From Spirochaetae bacterium HGW-Spirochaetae-1 (GTDB lineage: Bacteria > Spirochaetota > UBA4802 > UBA5550), in assembly GCA_002839375.1 (NCBI GenBank), contig PGXY01000003.1:682964-725112 (forward strand): DNA of 42,149 nucleotides, written 5' to 3'. A program made the position numbers and the translations under genes. Below, piece after piece: positions 17,005 to 25,999 of this stretch. How positions within the stretch are numbered: position 1 is the first letter of the stretch; each line of letters starts with the position of its first letter. The notes beneath the pieces are model-generated. The model searched no databases and was not told the origin of the DNA. It saw nothing but the letters and a program-made list of their open reading frames with translations.

Positions 17005-17420
17005 TCCTCGTCGCAGGTATCACCGGAAGCCCCGTATTCTTCAAGGGTTTGTATCATCGCATAGATGTCTTTCCTGGCCACCGGTTTTGTCATGTAACCG
17101 GCAGCGCCAAGATTAAAGCAAGCCTTCCTGTCCTTCATGTCACCTGATGTGGTGAGAATAACTACGGGTATTTTCATCAGACCCTTATCCTTCCTCACTT
17201 CCATCAAGAATTCAACACCGTTCATCCTGGGCATATTCAGGTCCACGATCATTATTCCCGGTTTTTCCCTTTTCCCGTCATGGAGATACAAAAGCGCCTC
17301 TTCGCCATCGCCGAGGACGATGATGGAGTTGGCAATATTGCATTCGCCGAAGGCCCTCCTTACATGCATGGCATCGATTCTGTCGTCTTCAATAACCAGT
17401 ATGGGTTTTCTGTTCCTCAT
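17001..17420 (-). CDS. Stand-alone response regulator, Rcp1-like
   Basis: A 139-aa single receiver of the type often paired with phytochrome-like and PAS kinases (VIEDDRIDAMHVRRAFGE, a long YLHDGKREKPG loop, IVDLNMPRMNG with phospho-acceptor Asp60, VVILTTSGD, YMTKPV). No output domain. AGGGA before the ATG supports the start, which lies 32 bases inside the end of the upstream kinase gene. This overlap and the similarity to Rcp1 make the upstream PAS kinase the likely phosphodonor. Confidence 0.93.
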   Translation of the reverse strand: MRNRKPILVIEDDRIDAMHVRRAFGECNIANSIIVLGDGEEALLYLHDGKREKPGIMIVDLNMPRMNGVEFLMEVRKDKGLMKIPVVILTTSGDMKDRKACFNLGAAGYMTKPVARKDIYAMIQTLEEYGASGDTCDEE

Positions 17421-19329
17421 GCAATCCCTCTCTCATGGGAAGAGTAAAATAAAAACTGCTGCCGTAACCAACCTCGGATTGAACCCGGATTTCACCGCCC
17501 ATGACCTCGATTATCTTTTTAACCAGGGCAAGACCGATGCCCGTGCTTTCGATGGAGTCCCTGGGTGTAAGAGTCTGAAATATCTGGAAAATTTTTTCAT
17601 GATACCGCGGGTCAATGCCGGGACCATTGTCGCTCACACAGAATTCATGGCAAAAACCGCAATCCGACGACGTAACCGTGACAACTCCCTCCTCCTTGTC
17701 CATGTACCGGACCGCATTTCCCAGAAGATTCTGGAAAACCTGTTCCATGCATATCCGCTCGGCGTACACCGAAGGAAGACGGTTTCCAATAACAACCGAT
17801 ATATGTTCGCGGGGCATGATGATTTCAATAATATCCCTGAGCAGGGTATTGAGATCAATCCATTCCTCTTTACCCATGTTTCTTCCCACACGGGAGTACT
17901 GGAGGATGCCATCAATAAGGGAGTCCATTCTCTTCACCCTGCTGCGGATAAGGTCAATGTGTTCCCGTCCCTCTCCGTCGAGGAGATGCCAGTAATCCTC
18001 CTTAAGCCATTCAGACAGCTGGTTTATGCCCCGCAGAGGCGCCTTCAGGTCATGGGAGACCACATGGGCGAATTCATTCAGCTCCCGGTTTGCCATCTCA
18101 AGCCGAACCGTGCGTTCCTCCACTATCCGCTCCAGGTCATTGTTCAGACGGGCCGCTTCCTCCTCGGCCCTTCTGCGCCTGCTGATATCCAGAACGGTCC
18201 CGGCGATCCGCTTCGCCATGCCCGAATCATCCCTTTCCATGACATTGCCGTTCACCAGGACCCACTTCCATTGCCCCGTTCCGGCAAGAAGACGATGCTC
18301 CGATTCAAAATAATGTTTTTTGCCCTCCAGATGTTCCTGCAGGCCCAGCGTGACATTTTCCCTGTCGTCGGGATGGATTCTCCCCAGCCATGTATCTATT
18401 TCCGGTTCAATATCGTCAGCGGAGTACCCCAGTATGGCTGCCCAACGCCGGTTGTATATCACGTACCCCGTATCCAGGTCCCAGTCCCAGAATCCCAGGC
18501 TTCCCCCCTTCAGGATTACCTCCAATCTTCTCTGGTTGTCGTTGAGCGCCCGGTCAGTCATCTTTCTTTCAGTGATGTTATCGATGATACCAATGATTCC
18601 CGGGGCTCCTCCCTCTTCACCGGGGACGGGGATGGATCGTATGGCGTACCACTGACCGTCCCTGGAACAAATCTCTCTTTCCGTCATTTTACCCGTTTCA
18701 ACGGCCCTCAAGCAGGGGCACTCACCGGGTTCGAGATTCAGAATTTCACTGCAGAGGCGCCCTTCCAGGAGAGTGTCTTTTGTCAGGGAAAGCCCCATAA
18801 TATCATGGTTTGATTCCAGGATTTTACCATGGACATCCATGAAGAGAACCATCTGGGGAAGACCGGCCAGAATGGCTGTTATTCCGGTAATGAGTTTTCC
18901 CGGCACATTTCTTACCGGCGCTTTTTCATCATGAGTCCCGGCCGGATTAATATCATGCCCAAACCGCTCCATGGCCCGTTTAATAACCAGATCAAGCATT
19001 TCGGGCGTAACCGGTTTCGACACGTATCCATAGGGAAACACATCGGTGGTGCTGCTTAAGGTTTGTAATAGGTTATCCCCGGCGATAAGAATAAAGGGGA
19101 TATCCAGCTCTTTCCGCATCCAATGTACAGTCTCAAAAATAATCTCTCCGCTCTGACAATCTGTGTCCAGGAGAATCAGGTCTGCCTTCATATCCCGTGA
19201 GACCGCCGGACACTGTTCCAGTGAACAGCAGCGCCCGGCAATAGAATGCCCCATAGCCTGGAGTTGGAATTCAATATCCCTTGCCGTGCTTTCGTCGTCC
19301 TCAACAAGAAGTACTGAAATTGATTCCAT
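17389..19329 (-). CDS. Hybrid sensor kinase REC-PAS-PAS-HisKA-HATPase
   Basis: A 646-aa soluble kinase. Order: receiver (about 1-120, phospho-acceptor in LILLDTDCQSG), PAS (about 135-255, with a CxxC-containing GECPCLRAVETG segment), PAS_3-type PAS (about 265-390: FWDWDLDTGYVIYNRRWAAI, IHPDDRENV), HisKA with FAHVVSHDLKAPLRG, and HATPase with NLLGNAVRYM, DNGPGIDP and STGIGLALVKKI. All catalytic motifs are intact. I place the start at 19329 (MESISVLLVEDD) because GGAG precedes it; the ATG at 19368 directly follows the cheW stop and lacks such a site. No membrane segment, so it senses a cytosolic cue, possibly redox or a bound cofactor. It lies between cheW and a stand-alone receiver. Confidence 0.92.
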   Translation of the reverse strand: MESISVLLVEDDESTARDIEFQLQAMGHSIAGRCCSLEQCPAVSRDMKADLILLDTDCQSGEIIFETVHWMRKELDIPFILIAGDNLLQTLSSTTDVFPYGYVSKPVTPEMLDLVIKRAMERFGHDINPAGTHDEKAPVRNVPGKLITGITAILAGLPQMVLFMDVHGKILESNHDIMGLSLTKDTLLEGRLCSEILNLEPGECPCLRAVETGKMTEREICSRDGQWYAIRSIPVPGEEGGAPGIIGIIDNITERKMTDRALNDNQRRLEVILKGGSLGFWDWDLDTGYVIYNRRWAAILGYSADDIEPEIDTWLGRIHPDDRENVTLGLQEHLEGKKHYFESEHRLLAGTGQWKWVLVNGNVMERDDSGMAKRIAGTVLDISRRRRAEEEAARLNNDLERIVEERTVRLEMANRELNEFAHVVSHDLKAPLRGINQLSEWLKEDYWHLLDGEGREHIDLIRSRVKRMDSLIDGILQYSRVGRNMGKEEWIDLNTLLRDIIEIIMPREHISVVIGNRLPSVYAERICMEQVFQNLLGNAVRYMDKEEGVVTVTSSDCGFCHEFCVSDNGPGIDPRYHEKIFQIFQTLTPRDSIESTGIGLALVKKIIEVMGGEIRVQSEVGYGSSFYFTLPMREGLHEEQKTHTGY

Positions 19330-19370
19330 TGACACTCCGCGTGAAATCAGGTATCCAGCATTTTTCATGG

Positions 19371-19895
19371 CTACTGGTTTTTGTCTATGTGCTCAAGCTC
19401 GTCGGCCGATAGTATGCGGTCAACGTCGAGAAGAATTATCAGATTGTCGTCGACGTTGCCGATCCCTATGATGAACTCGGCCTCAATGCTCGCCTTGAAA
19501 TGCTGCGTATCCTGAATTTTTTCCCTGGGAATGTCAATGACATCGGAAACCGAATCAACTATCATGCCCACTTCGCGTCCCTTAACACTTACAATGAGAA
19601 TGACCGTAGTCATGTCATAGGCCCTCTCGGGCATGCGGAATTTCATCCGCATATCCACAACGGGCACCACCTTGCCGCGAAGGTTTATGACTCCTTTCAT
19701 GTAGGCGGCCATACTGGGGACACTGGTAATTTTAGTCATCCCCACAATTTCCTGAACCTTGAGAATATCGACACCGTAAAATTCTTTCTCTATGATAAAG
19801 CTTACATACTGTTCCTTCTCTTCAGCATCCCTGAAAACTCCCCTGCCTTGAACCGCCGCTTCCGCCATGGTTCTACCCGCTTCATCTGCTTTCAT
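19371..19895 (-). CDS. cheW: CheW-like chemotaxis coupling protein
   Basis: A 174-aa coupling protein that bridges chemoreceptors and a kinase. The SH3-like CheW fold is clear: YVSFIIEKEFYGVDILKVQEIV, TKITSVPSMAAYMKGVINLRGKVVPVVDMRMKF, TTVILIVSVKGREVGMIVDSVSDVIDI and IIGIGNVDDNLIILLDVDRIL. The N-terminal 25 residues are an extra polar extension. It starts 35 bases after the receptor gene and precedes a PAS kinase. No CheA is present here, so its kinase partner is encoded elsewhere or is unconventional. Confidence 0.95.
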   Translation of the reverse strand: MKADEAGRTMAEAAVQGRGVFRDAEEKEQYVSFIIEKEFYGVDILKVQEIVGMTKITSVPSMAAYMKGVINLRGKVVPVVDMRMKFRMPERAYDMTTVILIVSVKGREVGMIVDSVSDVIDIPREKIQDTQHFKASIEAEFIIGIGNVDDNLIILLDVDRILSADELEHIDKNQ

Positions 19896-19930
19896 TATTT
19901 CACCTCCCGGTTCTCACCATTAACGGATAA

Positions 19931-21691
19931 TTAAAATTCTTCGAAACCCTCTTCGGTCATGAGTGAATCCAGACTGGCTTCTTTCTTCTCAGATATTGCC
20001 CTCTTCTCCGCCATGGCCAGGACATTTTTTTCACCGGGTTTATTGAGCTTTTTGGTAGCCGGTTTCTCTTTTCCCTTACCGGCCCCCGCAACATGCAGTT
20101 CCTTGTGTTTGGTACTATAGGTGTCCGAGAAGGTCGTTTTGCTGATCTTGAAACGCTCTGTCATGCTCAGCAGTTCCTGGGCCTGGTTGCTCATCTCCTC
20201 GCTGGCCGAGGCGGTTTCTTCAACAAGAGCCGCGTTCTGCTGCGTCATGTTGTCCAGCTCCGTGACGGCTATGTTGATCTGTTCGATGCCCTGCTGCTGT
20301 TCTATTGTTGCAGCCGTGATCTCCGAAATAGTCCTGCTAACCTGGTCAATGGCGTTGATGATCTCGCGCAGGGATTCGCCGCTCCTATTCACCAGGGTTG
20401 TGCCGGTCTCGATCTTTTCAACGGTATCCCTAATGAGGGACTCAATCTCCTTGGCGGCATTTCCCGACCGCTGCGCCAGATTGCGGATCTCTCCGGCGAC
20501 AACGGCAAATCCGCGTCCGTGCTCACCGGCACGGGCCGCCTCAACCGCGGCGTTCAGGGCCAGGAGGTTCGTCTGAAAGGAAATTTCATTTATAACCGAT
20601 GTTATTTCACCTATCTTCTTGCTCACCTGGTTTATCTCGCCGATGCCCTTCACGGCCTGCTCGGAAACCCGACCGCCCTCGTCGGCCAGGACCGCGCTGT
20701 TGCGGGCCAGGTCCTCGGCCTTCTTGGAATTTTCGGCGTTCTGCCTCGTCGTGGCATTGGACTCCTCAACGGTGGATGCCACCTCCTCAAGAGACGATGC
20801 CTGTTCAGCCGTGCGCTGGGATAAATTCTCGTTACCGCTGGTAATCTCCTGCACGGCCTGAGACAGGTTTTGAGCTGATACAATCATGTTGGATATGAGT
20901 CCCTCCAGATTGCCTGCCGCTTCATTGAGGGACCTGGCAAGCTGGCCCATCTCATCGTTCTGGTCCAGATCAATTTTCCCGGTGAGATCCCCCTTCGCCA
21001 GGCTCTCTGAAAATGCCAGGCCCAGCTTTATGGGCTCAATGATACTTCTGCTGATGAGAAAGGATATAATGATAGAACAGATTATCACTGCGGCAATGAC
21101 AACGAATTGAACAATCATCATCGTCATTGATGCATCTTCAACTATGATGGAAACATTTTGCATTTTCTCGGTATATTCAGCGGCAAGGTCTTTCGATAAT
21201 TTTTCCGCGGCGTGGATCTCATCTTTGTACTGCCCTATGGCCATATTTGCCGCAACTGTAGTTTTGATTTCGCCGGTTTCTATTTTATTTAGGACATTTT
21301 TGAGTCCAGTTTCATATTTCACCAAATCTTCCCGTAATTTTTCAAAAGGCTTTACCTTTTCTCCTGAAACGATTTTCAGGGACAAGTCAATTTTTTCCAA
21401 ACCGCTCTTATATTCGTCCTCCCATTCCCCCGTGTATTTCTTTACGCTGTCGGAGTTATCGATGTTTATGAAGACGTCTTTTTCAAAACGCCGCAGAGCA
21501 TGAATGTTGGCCCTGGCACGGGCCGTATACTCGGCCAGATGGGCATCTGTGGCAAGCATATTCAGTGTACCGTTCTTTATTTTCATGGAGCCATAATAAT
21601 TAAAAAAACCTGTTATAATAATGAGTACGATTACCAGACCGAATGACAGAAAGAGCCGTTTCTGTATTTTCATGTCTCTTATTCTGCTCAT
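19931..21691 (-). CDS. Methyl-accepting chemotaxis protein
   Basis: A 586-aa transmembrane receptor. TM1 is near 12-30 (LSFGLVIVLIIITGFF). A periplasmic four-helix-bundle-type domain runs to about 185, TM2 is near 188-212 (MIVQFVVIAAVIICSIII), then HAMP and a long signalling coiled coil with the invariant hairpin tip FQTNLLALNAAVEAARAGEH and GRGFAVVAGEIRNLAQRS. The C-terminal 70 residues are a linker ending in GFEEF, which resembles the aromatic-x-x-aromatic tether that recruits CheR/CheB (NWETF in enterobacteria). AAGGAG precedes the ATG. It heads the operon with cheW and PAS kinases. The ligand is unknown; the sensor domain is of the generic small-molecule type. Confidence 0.96.
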   Translation of the reverse strand: MSRIRDMKIQKRLFLSFGLVIVLIIITGFFNYYGSMKIKNGTLNMLATDAHLAEYTARARANIHALRRFEKDVFINIDNSDSVKKYTGEWEDEYKSGLEKIDLSLKIVSGEKVKPFEKLREDLVKYETGLKNVLNKIETGEIKTTVAANMAIGQYKDEIHAAEKLSKDLAAEYTEKMQNVSIIVEDASMTMMIVQFVVIAAVIICSIIISFLISRSIIEPIKLGLAFSESLAKGDLTGKIDLDQNDEMGQLARSLNEAAGNLEGLISNMIVSAQNLSQAVQEITSGNENLSQRTAEQASSLEEVASTVEESNATTRQNAENSKKAEDLARNSAVLADEGGRVSEQAVKGIGEINQVSKKIGEITSVINEISFQTNLLALNAAVEAARAGEHGRGFAVVAGEIRNLAQRSGNAAKEIESLIRDTVEKIETGTTLVNRSGESLREIINAIDQVSRTISEITAATIEQQQGIEQINIAVTELDNMTQQNAALVEETASASEEMSNQAQELLSMTERFKISKTTFSDTYSTKHKELHVAGAGKGKEKPATKKLNKPGEKNVLAMAEKRAISEKKEASLDSLMTEEGFEEF

Positions 21692-21711
21692 AATATTTCT
21701 CCTTCCTATTT

Positions 21712-21738
21712 ATTATAGTATTCCCGCAATTAGTTCCA
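21712..21738 (-). promoter_or_regulatory. Possible promoter of the mcp operon
   Basis: On the minus strand TATAAT (21712-21717) lies 20 bp upstream of the receptor start, with a weak -35 TGGAAC (21733-21738) at 15 bp. The -10 is perfect but the -35 is poor, so an activator or another sigma factor may be involved. The rest of 21739-21933 holds no gene. Confidence 0.4.
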
Positions 21739-21933
21739 GTAATGCTCTGTCCATCTATGCTGGGGATACAAAATAGGTCATATCTCCGTCAGCGTGATTG
21801 AGATTATGGCATTCGATCTGATGTCGTGAGTATAGCAGGCAGGTAATGATAGGTCAATCGGGCATTTGCTGATAGTACTGTGGAGGAATAACCTCAAAAT
21901 TATGTAAGGAATTCTCTTACACGGGTTAAAATT

Positions 21934-23727
21934 TCACTGTTTTTTGCGGCGATCGTGGATAAAACGGTCCGTTTCCCACTCTTCCAGAAGCCTGTTGTAG
22001 GCCTGGATAATGTCCTTGTGGGTGAGAAGCCCGACAATTTTCCTTTGCTCATCACCGCTTACCACGGGGACATTCTCTAGGTCGTACTTCTCGATAGTCT
22101 TCATGGCCCGGGAAACCTTGTCGTGCTCCATCACCACGGGCACGGGCGAGATGATGTCGCCGGCGATGAGCAGGTCCGTGAGCTCCGTGGACAGCAGGGC
22201 CTGCCGTACATCGCGCAGGGATACAATGCCCATGAGCCGGTCGCCGTCATCAACGACAATGACATCGCCGAAACGCGACTGCATGAGTACATCGGTGAGA
22301 CGGCGGAAGGGCATGCGGTAATTCACTTTTTCCAGGTCCCGTATCATGAGATCGCTGACCTCTATGCGGCTCAGCACATCGACCTGCCCCATGGGGCTGA
22401 TGTCGATACCGCTCTTCTGCAGTCCTATGGCGTACACCGTTCCCTTGTTGACGTAGAGGGTTACCAGGTAGGATAAAACCGATACCAGCATGAGGGGAAG
22501 AATGAACCGGTAATCATTGGTCGTCTCAAAGACCAGCATTATGGAAGTCAGGGGTATGGAGTTTATTCCCGCGAGTATGCCGCCCATGGCTACCAGGGCG
22601 AAGGCCACGGCATTGAGGTCCAGGCCGAATAGATAGTTGAATGAAACGGCGAAGGCGTATCCCAGGAGCACGCCGATCATGAGGGAAGGTGCAAAGGTGC
22701 CGCCGTAGGAGCCGGCATGTAGGAAAAGGGAGAGAAACACGATCTTCAAAACCAGCAGAATGATAATCGTCTCAAAAGGAATCTGGGCGTTCAGGACGTC
22801 GTTCATGACGGAATAGGTAAGCCCGTAGAGCTGGTAGTATTTCAAAAGAACGATGCCGAAGACGATAGTAACCGGGAGCAGCTTTAGATATTCGTTCTTA
22901 ATCCTTAATTTTTCATTGAGCAGCCAGTTGGTAAAACCGTTCAGTTTAAAATACATGAGGGATATAATTCCGCAGAGGACCGCCAGCAGCAGGAAAAAGG
23001 GGTATTCTCCCAGGGCGCCCACGGAATAGGGCGGTATCTTGAAAACCGCGTCATTGCCCAGGACAGCACGGGAAAGAATGTCGGCAACAACGGACGATAC
23101 GATAAGGCCGCTCATGGACTGACTCTTCATATCGTTGAGAAGGATAACCTCAATGCCGAAAAATACACCCGTAATGGGGGCATGGAACACGGCCGATATG
23201 GCCGCGCCGGCACCGGCAGCGGTGTACATCTTCATGTTCCGGGAACTCAATCGGAAGACCTGGGACATAAAGGAACCGATGCCGCTCCCCATTTTCGCCG
23301 CCGGCCCTTCGGGGCCCAGGGGAGCGCCCGTACCAATGGCGATTATGGGAGCTATAAAATGAAAGAGTGTCACCTTGAGCGGTATGAAGCCGTTATTCAG
23401 TATCATAGATCTGATAACACTGATAATGCCCCGCTCACGCGCCACGACAGGGAATGCCCTGGTCATGATGACGATGATAATGGCACCGATGGAGGGGATA
23501 ATGAAAATATAATTGCCCTGCAAGGAAAAGAAGGCACCGACGTTCTGCGGATCAAAAAAATCCCGCATGCCGCCGAGAGAAACATGAAAGAGCACAGCCC
23601 CGCCGCCGGCGGCAAGGCCCAGAATTATGGAAATGATAATGTGGGATATATAGCGGGAGATGTCGGTATCGAAATAGATATCGCGGATTCGTACGCTTAG
23701 TTTCTGCAATCCCGAGTATGTGTCCAT
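21934..23727 (-). CDS. ClC-family chloride channel/antiporter with C-terminal CBS pair
   Basis: A 597-aa inner-membrane protein with about ten to eleven hydrophobic helices (25-440) and two cytosolic CBS domains (about 455-510 and 520-580; e.g. VVDDGDRLMGIVSLRDV, VPVVSGDEQRKIVGLLTHKD). Family signatures: GTGAPLGPEGP with the gating glutamate in GPEGP, GAGAAISAVFHAPITGVFFGIE, and GGTFAPSLMIG. The first selectivity motif, usually GSGIPE or GHGVPE, reads RERGIISVI, so the conserved serine and proline are absent and anion preference is uncertain. The CBS pair suggests regulation by adenine nucleotides. It is divergent from ktrB-ktrA. No good Shine-Dalgarno sequence precedes the ATG. Confidence 0.92.
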   Translation of the reverse strand: MDTYSGLQKLSVRIRDIYFDTDISRYISHIIISIILGLAAGGGAVLFHVSLGGMRDFFDPQNVGAFFSLQGNYIFIIPSIGAIIIVIMTRAFPVVARERGIISVIRSMILNNGFIPLKVTLFHFIAPIIAIGTGAPLGPEGPAAKMGSGIGSFMSQVFRLSSRNMKMYTAAGAGAAISAVFHAPITGVFFGIEVILLNDMKSQSMSGLIVSSVVADILSRAVLGNDAVFKIPPYSVGALGEYPFFLLLAVLCGIISLMYFKLNGFTNWLLNEKLRIKNEYLKLLPVTIVFGIVLLKYYQLYGLTYSVMNDVLNAQIPFETIIILLVLKIVFLSLFLHAGSYGGTFAPSLMIGVLLGYAFAVSFNYLFGLDLNAVAFALVAMGGILAGINSIPLTSIMLVFETTNDYRFILPLMLVSVLSYLVTLYVNKGTVYAIGLQKSGIDISPMGQVDVLSRIEVSDLMIRDLEKVNYRMPFRRLTDVLMQSRFGDVIVVDDGDRLMGIVSLRDVRQALLSTELTDLLIAGDIISPVPVVMEHDKVSRAMKTIEKYDLENVPVVSGDEQRKIVGLLTHKDIIQAYNRLLEEWETDRFIHDRRKKQ

Positions 23728-23858
23728 TTTGATGTTTTTATTTGATCCTTAAAAAGGTCAGATAAAAGAGTATCTCCTTCATTTAAGGATGCCATACTAT
23801 AGACCGGTGTAAAAATTCAAGACATTTATACATCTTTCTGCATAAAAAAACGCTTGCT

Positions 23859-23930
23859 TTGTCCGGGACTATTGAGTTTATGCTGAGACAAATTATTTTT
23901 CGTCACTATTAATTTCAATTGCCCGGACAA
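23859..23930. repeat. 9-bp inverted repeat flanking the ktrB leader
   Basis: TTGTCCGGG (23859-23867) and CCCGGACAA (23922-23930) are exact inverted copies 54 bp apart, ending 24 bases before the ktrB start. Transcribed, they could close a leader stem just upstream of the ribosome-binding site. The enclosed sequence is AT-rich and does not match a riboswitch I recognise. The rest of 23728-23954 has no gene. Confidence 0.45.
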
Positions 23931-23954
23931 TCGGGGATAAAAAGGAAACCTCCC

Positions 23955-25301
23955 TTGAAAGAAGTCCTGATAACACCCATACAGAAAATACTGATAAGCT
24001 TCTTATTCCTTATACTCCTTGGATCGGGCCTCCTCATGCTCCCTTTTTCCACCGTGAAGGGCATTTCCTATATTGACGCTCTCTTCACGTCCACCTCGGC
24101 GGTCTGCGTCACGGGACTCATCACCGTTGACACCTCCACAATCTTCACCTTCACAGGACAGATGATAATCCTGGGCCTCATTCAGCTCGGCGGCCTGGGA
24201 ATTATGACTTTTTCTCTTTCCCTTTTTTCCCTGGCCGGGGGAAACCTCTCCCTGAAATGGCGGTACGCCTTTGAAAACATCTATAACGACATCCACAGCA
24301 AGCCGGTAAAAAGTATTTTAAAGCGTATCGTTCTGTATACACTGGTAATCGAATCAACGGGGGCGGTCCTTCTATACACACAGTTTATACAAAAATTTGA
24401 ACCGGGAACAGCCCTGAAGCACGCGGTCTTCCACTCCATCTCGGCCTTCTGCAACGCCGGGTTCTCCACTTTTTCAGACAACCTCATGGGTTACTACAAC
24501 AACACCGTGGTCATCATGACCGTGGCGTGTTCCATAATCCTGGGCGGCCTGGGATTTCTCGTCCTCCAGGAGATAGCCCAGTTCATTGCCTTCAGGAAAA
24601 AACGGAGGATGCGTCGAAATGCTCTTACTCTGCATACCCGGTTCGTTCTCATTCTTACCATCATCGCCATTGCGGGAGGGATGCTGTTCTTCGGCCTGCT
24701 GGAATGGAAACACATGCTTTCGACACAGCAGGTCCATGAAAAAATTCTGACCTCTTTTTTCCAGTCCGTGACCTGCAGAACGGCGGGCTTCAATACCGTC
24801 GACATAGGGTCCCTGCGCCAGAGCACGCTTTTCATCATGATCATGCTCATGTTCATCGGCGGCTCTCCCGGTTCAATTGCCGGAGGCATCAAAACCACCA
24901 CGGCCGGCGTCATATGTCTGCTCATCTATGCAAAGTTCAAAGGTGAAAAACAGATACGCCTCGGGGACCGGGCCCTGGACCCGGAAACTATCGACAAAAG
25001 CATGACCCTAATGATTCTGGCTATGTCCTTTATCTTCTTCGCTACATTCCTTACGCTCACCATTCATGAATTCGACCTGAATAACTCTTTTCTCTCGGCC
25101 TTCTTTGAGATAACCTCTGCCTTCGGCACTGTGGGTCTTTCCATGGGAGTCACAAACCATCTTTCGGCATACGGGAAGCTTCTCATATCCGTTGTCATGC
25201 TCGTGGGACGGTTGGGGCCTCTTACTCTCATTCTGGGCCTCACATCAAAACACCGGGATGTTTCCATTGAATATCCCGTAGAACAAATCATGATAGGATA
25301 A
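23955..25301 (+). CDS. ktrB: KtrB/TrkH-type potassium uptake channel subunit
   Basis: A 448-aa membrane protein with four M1-P-M2 repeats. The four selectivity loops are visible in order: TSTSAVCVTGL, SAFCNAGFSTF, VTCRTAGFNTVD and TSAFGTVGLSMG, each with its filter glycine. This matches KtrB/TrkG subunits that pass K+ (Na+-coupled in several KtrB proteins). I choose TTG 23955 (MKEVLITPIQ) as start: AAAGGA at 23941-23946 is eight bases upstream and KtrB proteins begin about here. TTG 23919 would add 12 residues. The regulatory subunit gene ktrA follows after three bases. The pair should maintain turgor and pH, with the divergent ClC transporter handling anions. Confidence 0.95.
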   Translation: MKEVLITPIQKILISFLFLILLGSGLLMLPFSTVKGISYIDALFTSTSAVCVTGLITVDTSTIFTFTGQMIILGLIQLGGLGIMTFSLSLFSLAGGNLSLKWRYAFENIYNDIHSKPVKSILKRIVLYTLVIESTGAVLLYTQFIQKFEPGTALKHAVFHSISAFCNAGFSTFSDNLMGYYNNTVVIMTVACSIILGGLGFLVLQEIAQFIAFRKKRRMRRNALTLHTRFVLILTIIAIAGGMLFFGLLEWKHMLSTQQVHEKILTSFFQSVTCRTAGFNTVDIGSLRQSTLFIMIMLMFIGGSPGSIAGGIKTTTAGVICLLIYAKFKGEKQIRLGDRALDPETIDKSMTLMILAMSFIFFATFLTLTIHEFDLNNSFLSAFFEITSAFGTVGLSMGVTNHLSAYGKLLISVVMLVGRLGPLTLILGLTSKHRDVSIEYPVEQIMIG

Positions 25302-25304
25302 ACT

Positions 25305-25994
25305 ATGAAAAAATTTGTGGCAATCGGGCTGGGTAATTTCGGTTTAAGCGTGGCGAAGACGCTGGAGGATAACGGCTGCGAGGTCCTGGGCATAGATACC
25401 TCAAAAAACACGGTGAACTACGCCAAGGAATTCCTGACCCACGTTCTCATCGGCGACGCCTCCAACCGTGAGGTGCTGGAGTCGCTTTCCCTCAGGGACT
25501 TCGACGGTGCTATCGTCAGTATCGGTCAGGACATGGCCTCGAGCATTCTCATCTCTCTCTACCTGAAGGAAATCGGCGTAAAGAGCATTATCGTGCGGGC
25601 CGTATCGGAGGACCACGGCAAGATCCTCACCATGATCGGCGTGAACGAGGTTGTTTTTCCCGAACACGACATGGGGGTCAGGATGGGAAACCGGCTGGCG
25701 TCAAAAAATGTCATGGACTATCTTCCCCTCGGCGAGGATTACGGCATCATCGAGCTTACTCCCCCGCCGGGCTTTCTCGGCAAGAACCTGAAAGAGCTGG
25801 AGATCAGGCCCCGCTATAACTGCCAGGTCATCGGGATAAAATATTTGCCTGAAAAAAACGGGAAACCGGGATCAAAAACGGAGAGGGAAAGAATTATCAT
25901 CGCTCCATCGGCCGATGAGCTGATAACTGAAAAAAGTATCATGATTCTCATTGGAAAAATGCGCGACCTGGATCGGCTGCAGAATCAGTCGTAA
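25305..25994 (+). CDS. ktrA: KtrA/TrkA regulatory RCK subunit
   Basis: A 229-aa cytosolic subunit that forms a nucleotide-gated octameric ring under KtrB. The RCK_N Rossmann domain starts with VAIGLGNFGLSVAKTL and has the acidic residue after strand two (LGIDTSKN), LIGDASN and IIVRAVSEDHGKIL. RCK_C occupies about 135-220 (YGIIELTPPPGFLGKNLKEL...). It ends five bases from the stop of the convergent response-regulator gene, with no obvious terminator between them. Confidence 0.96.
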   Translation: MKKFVAIGLGNFGLSVAKTLEDNGCEVLGIDTSKNTVNYAKEFLTHVLIGDASNREVLESLSLRDFDGAIVSIGQDMASSILISLYLKEIGVKSIIVRAVSEDHGKILTMIGVNEVVFPEHDMGVRMGNRLASKNVMDYLPLGEDYGIIELTPPPGFLGKNLKELEIRPRYNCQVIGIKYLPEKNGKPGSKTERERIIIAPSADELITEKSIMILIGKMRDLDRLQNQS

Positions 25995-25999
25995 GCGTA

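Noticed and set aside
17137-18813. 558-aa plus-strand open frame
   Set aside because: Antisense to the hybrid PAS kinase and its receiver, both of which have intact catalytic motifs. The frame is a shadow.
21720-21745. Sigma-54-like promoter before the mcp gene (TGGAACTAATTGCG)
   Set aside because: The GG and GC elements are 8 bases apart rather than the required 10, so the sigma-70-like TATAAT is the better reading.
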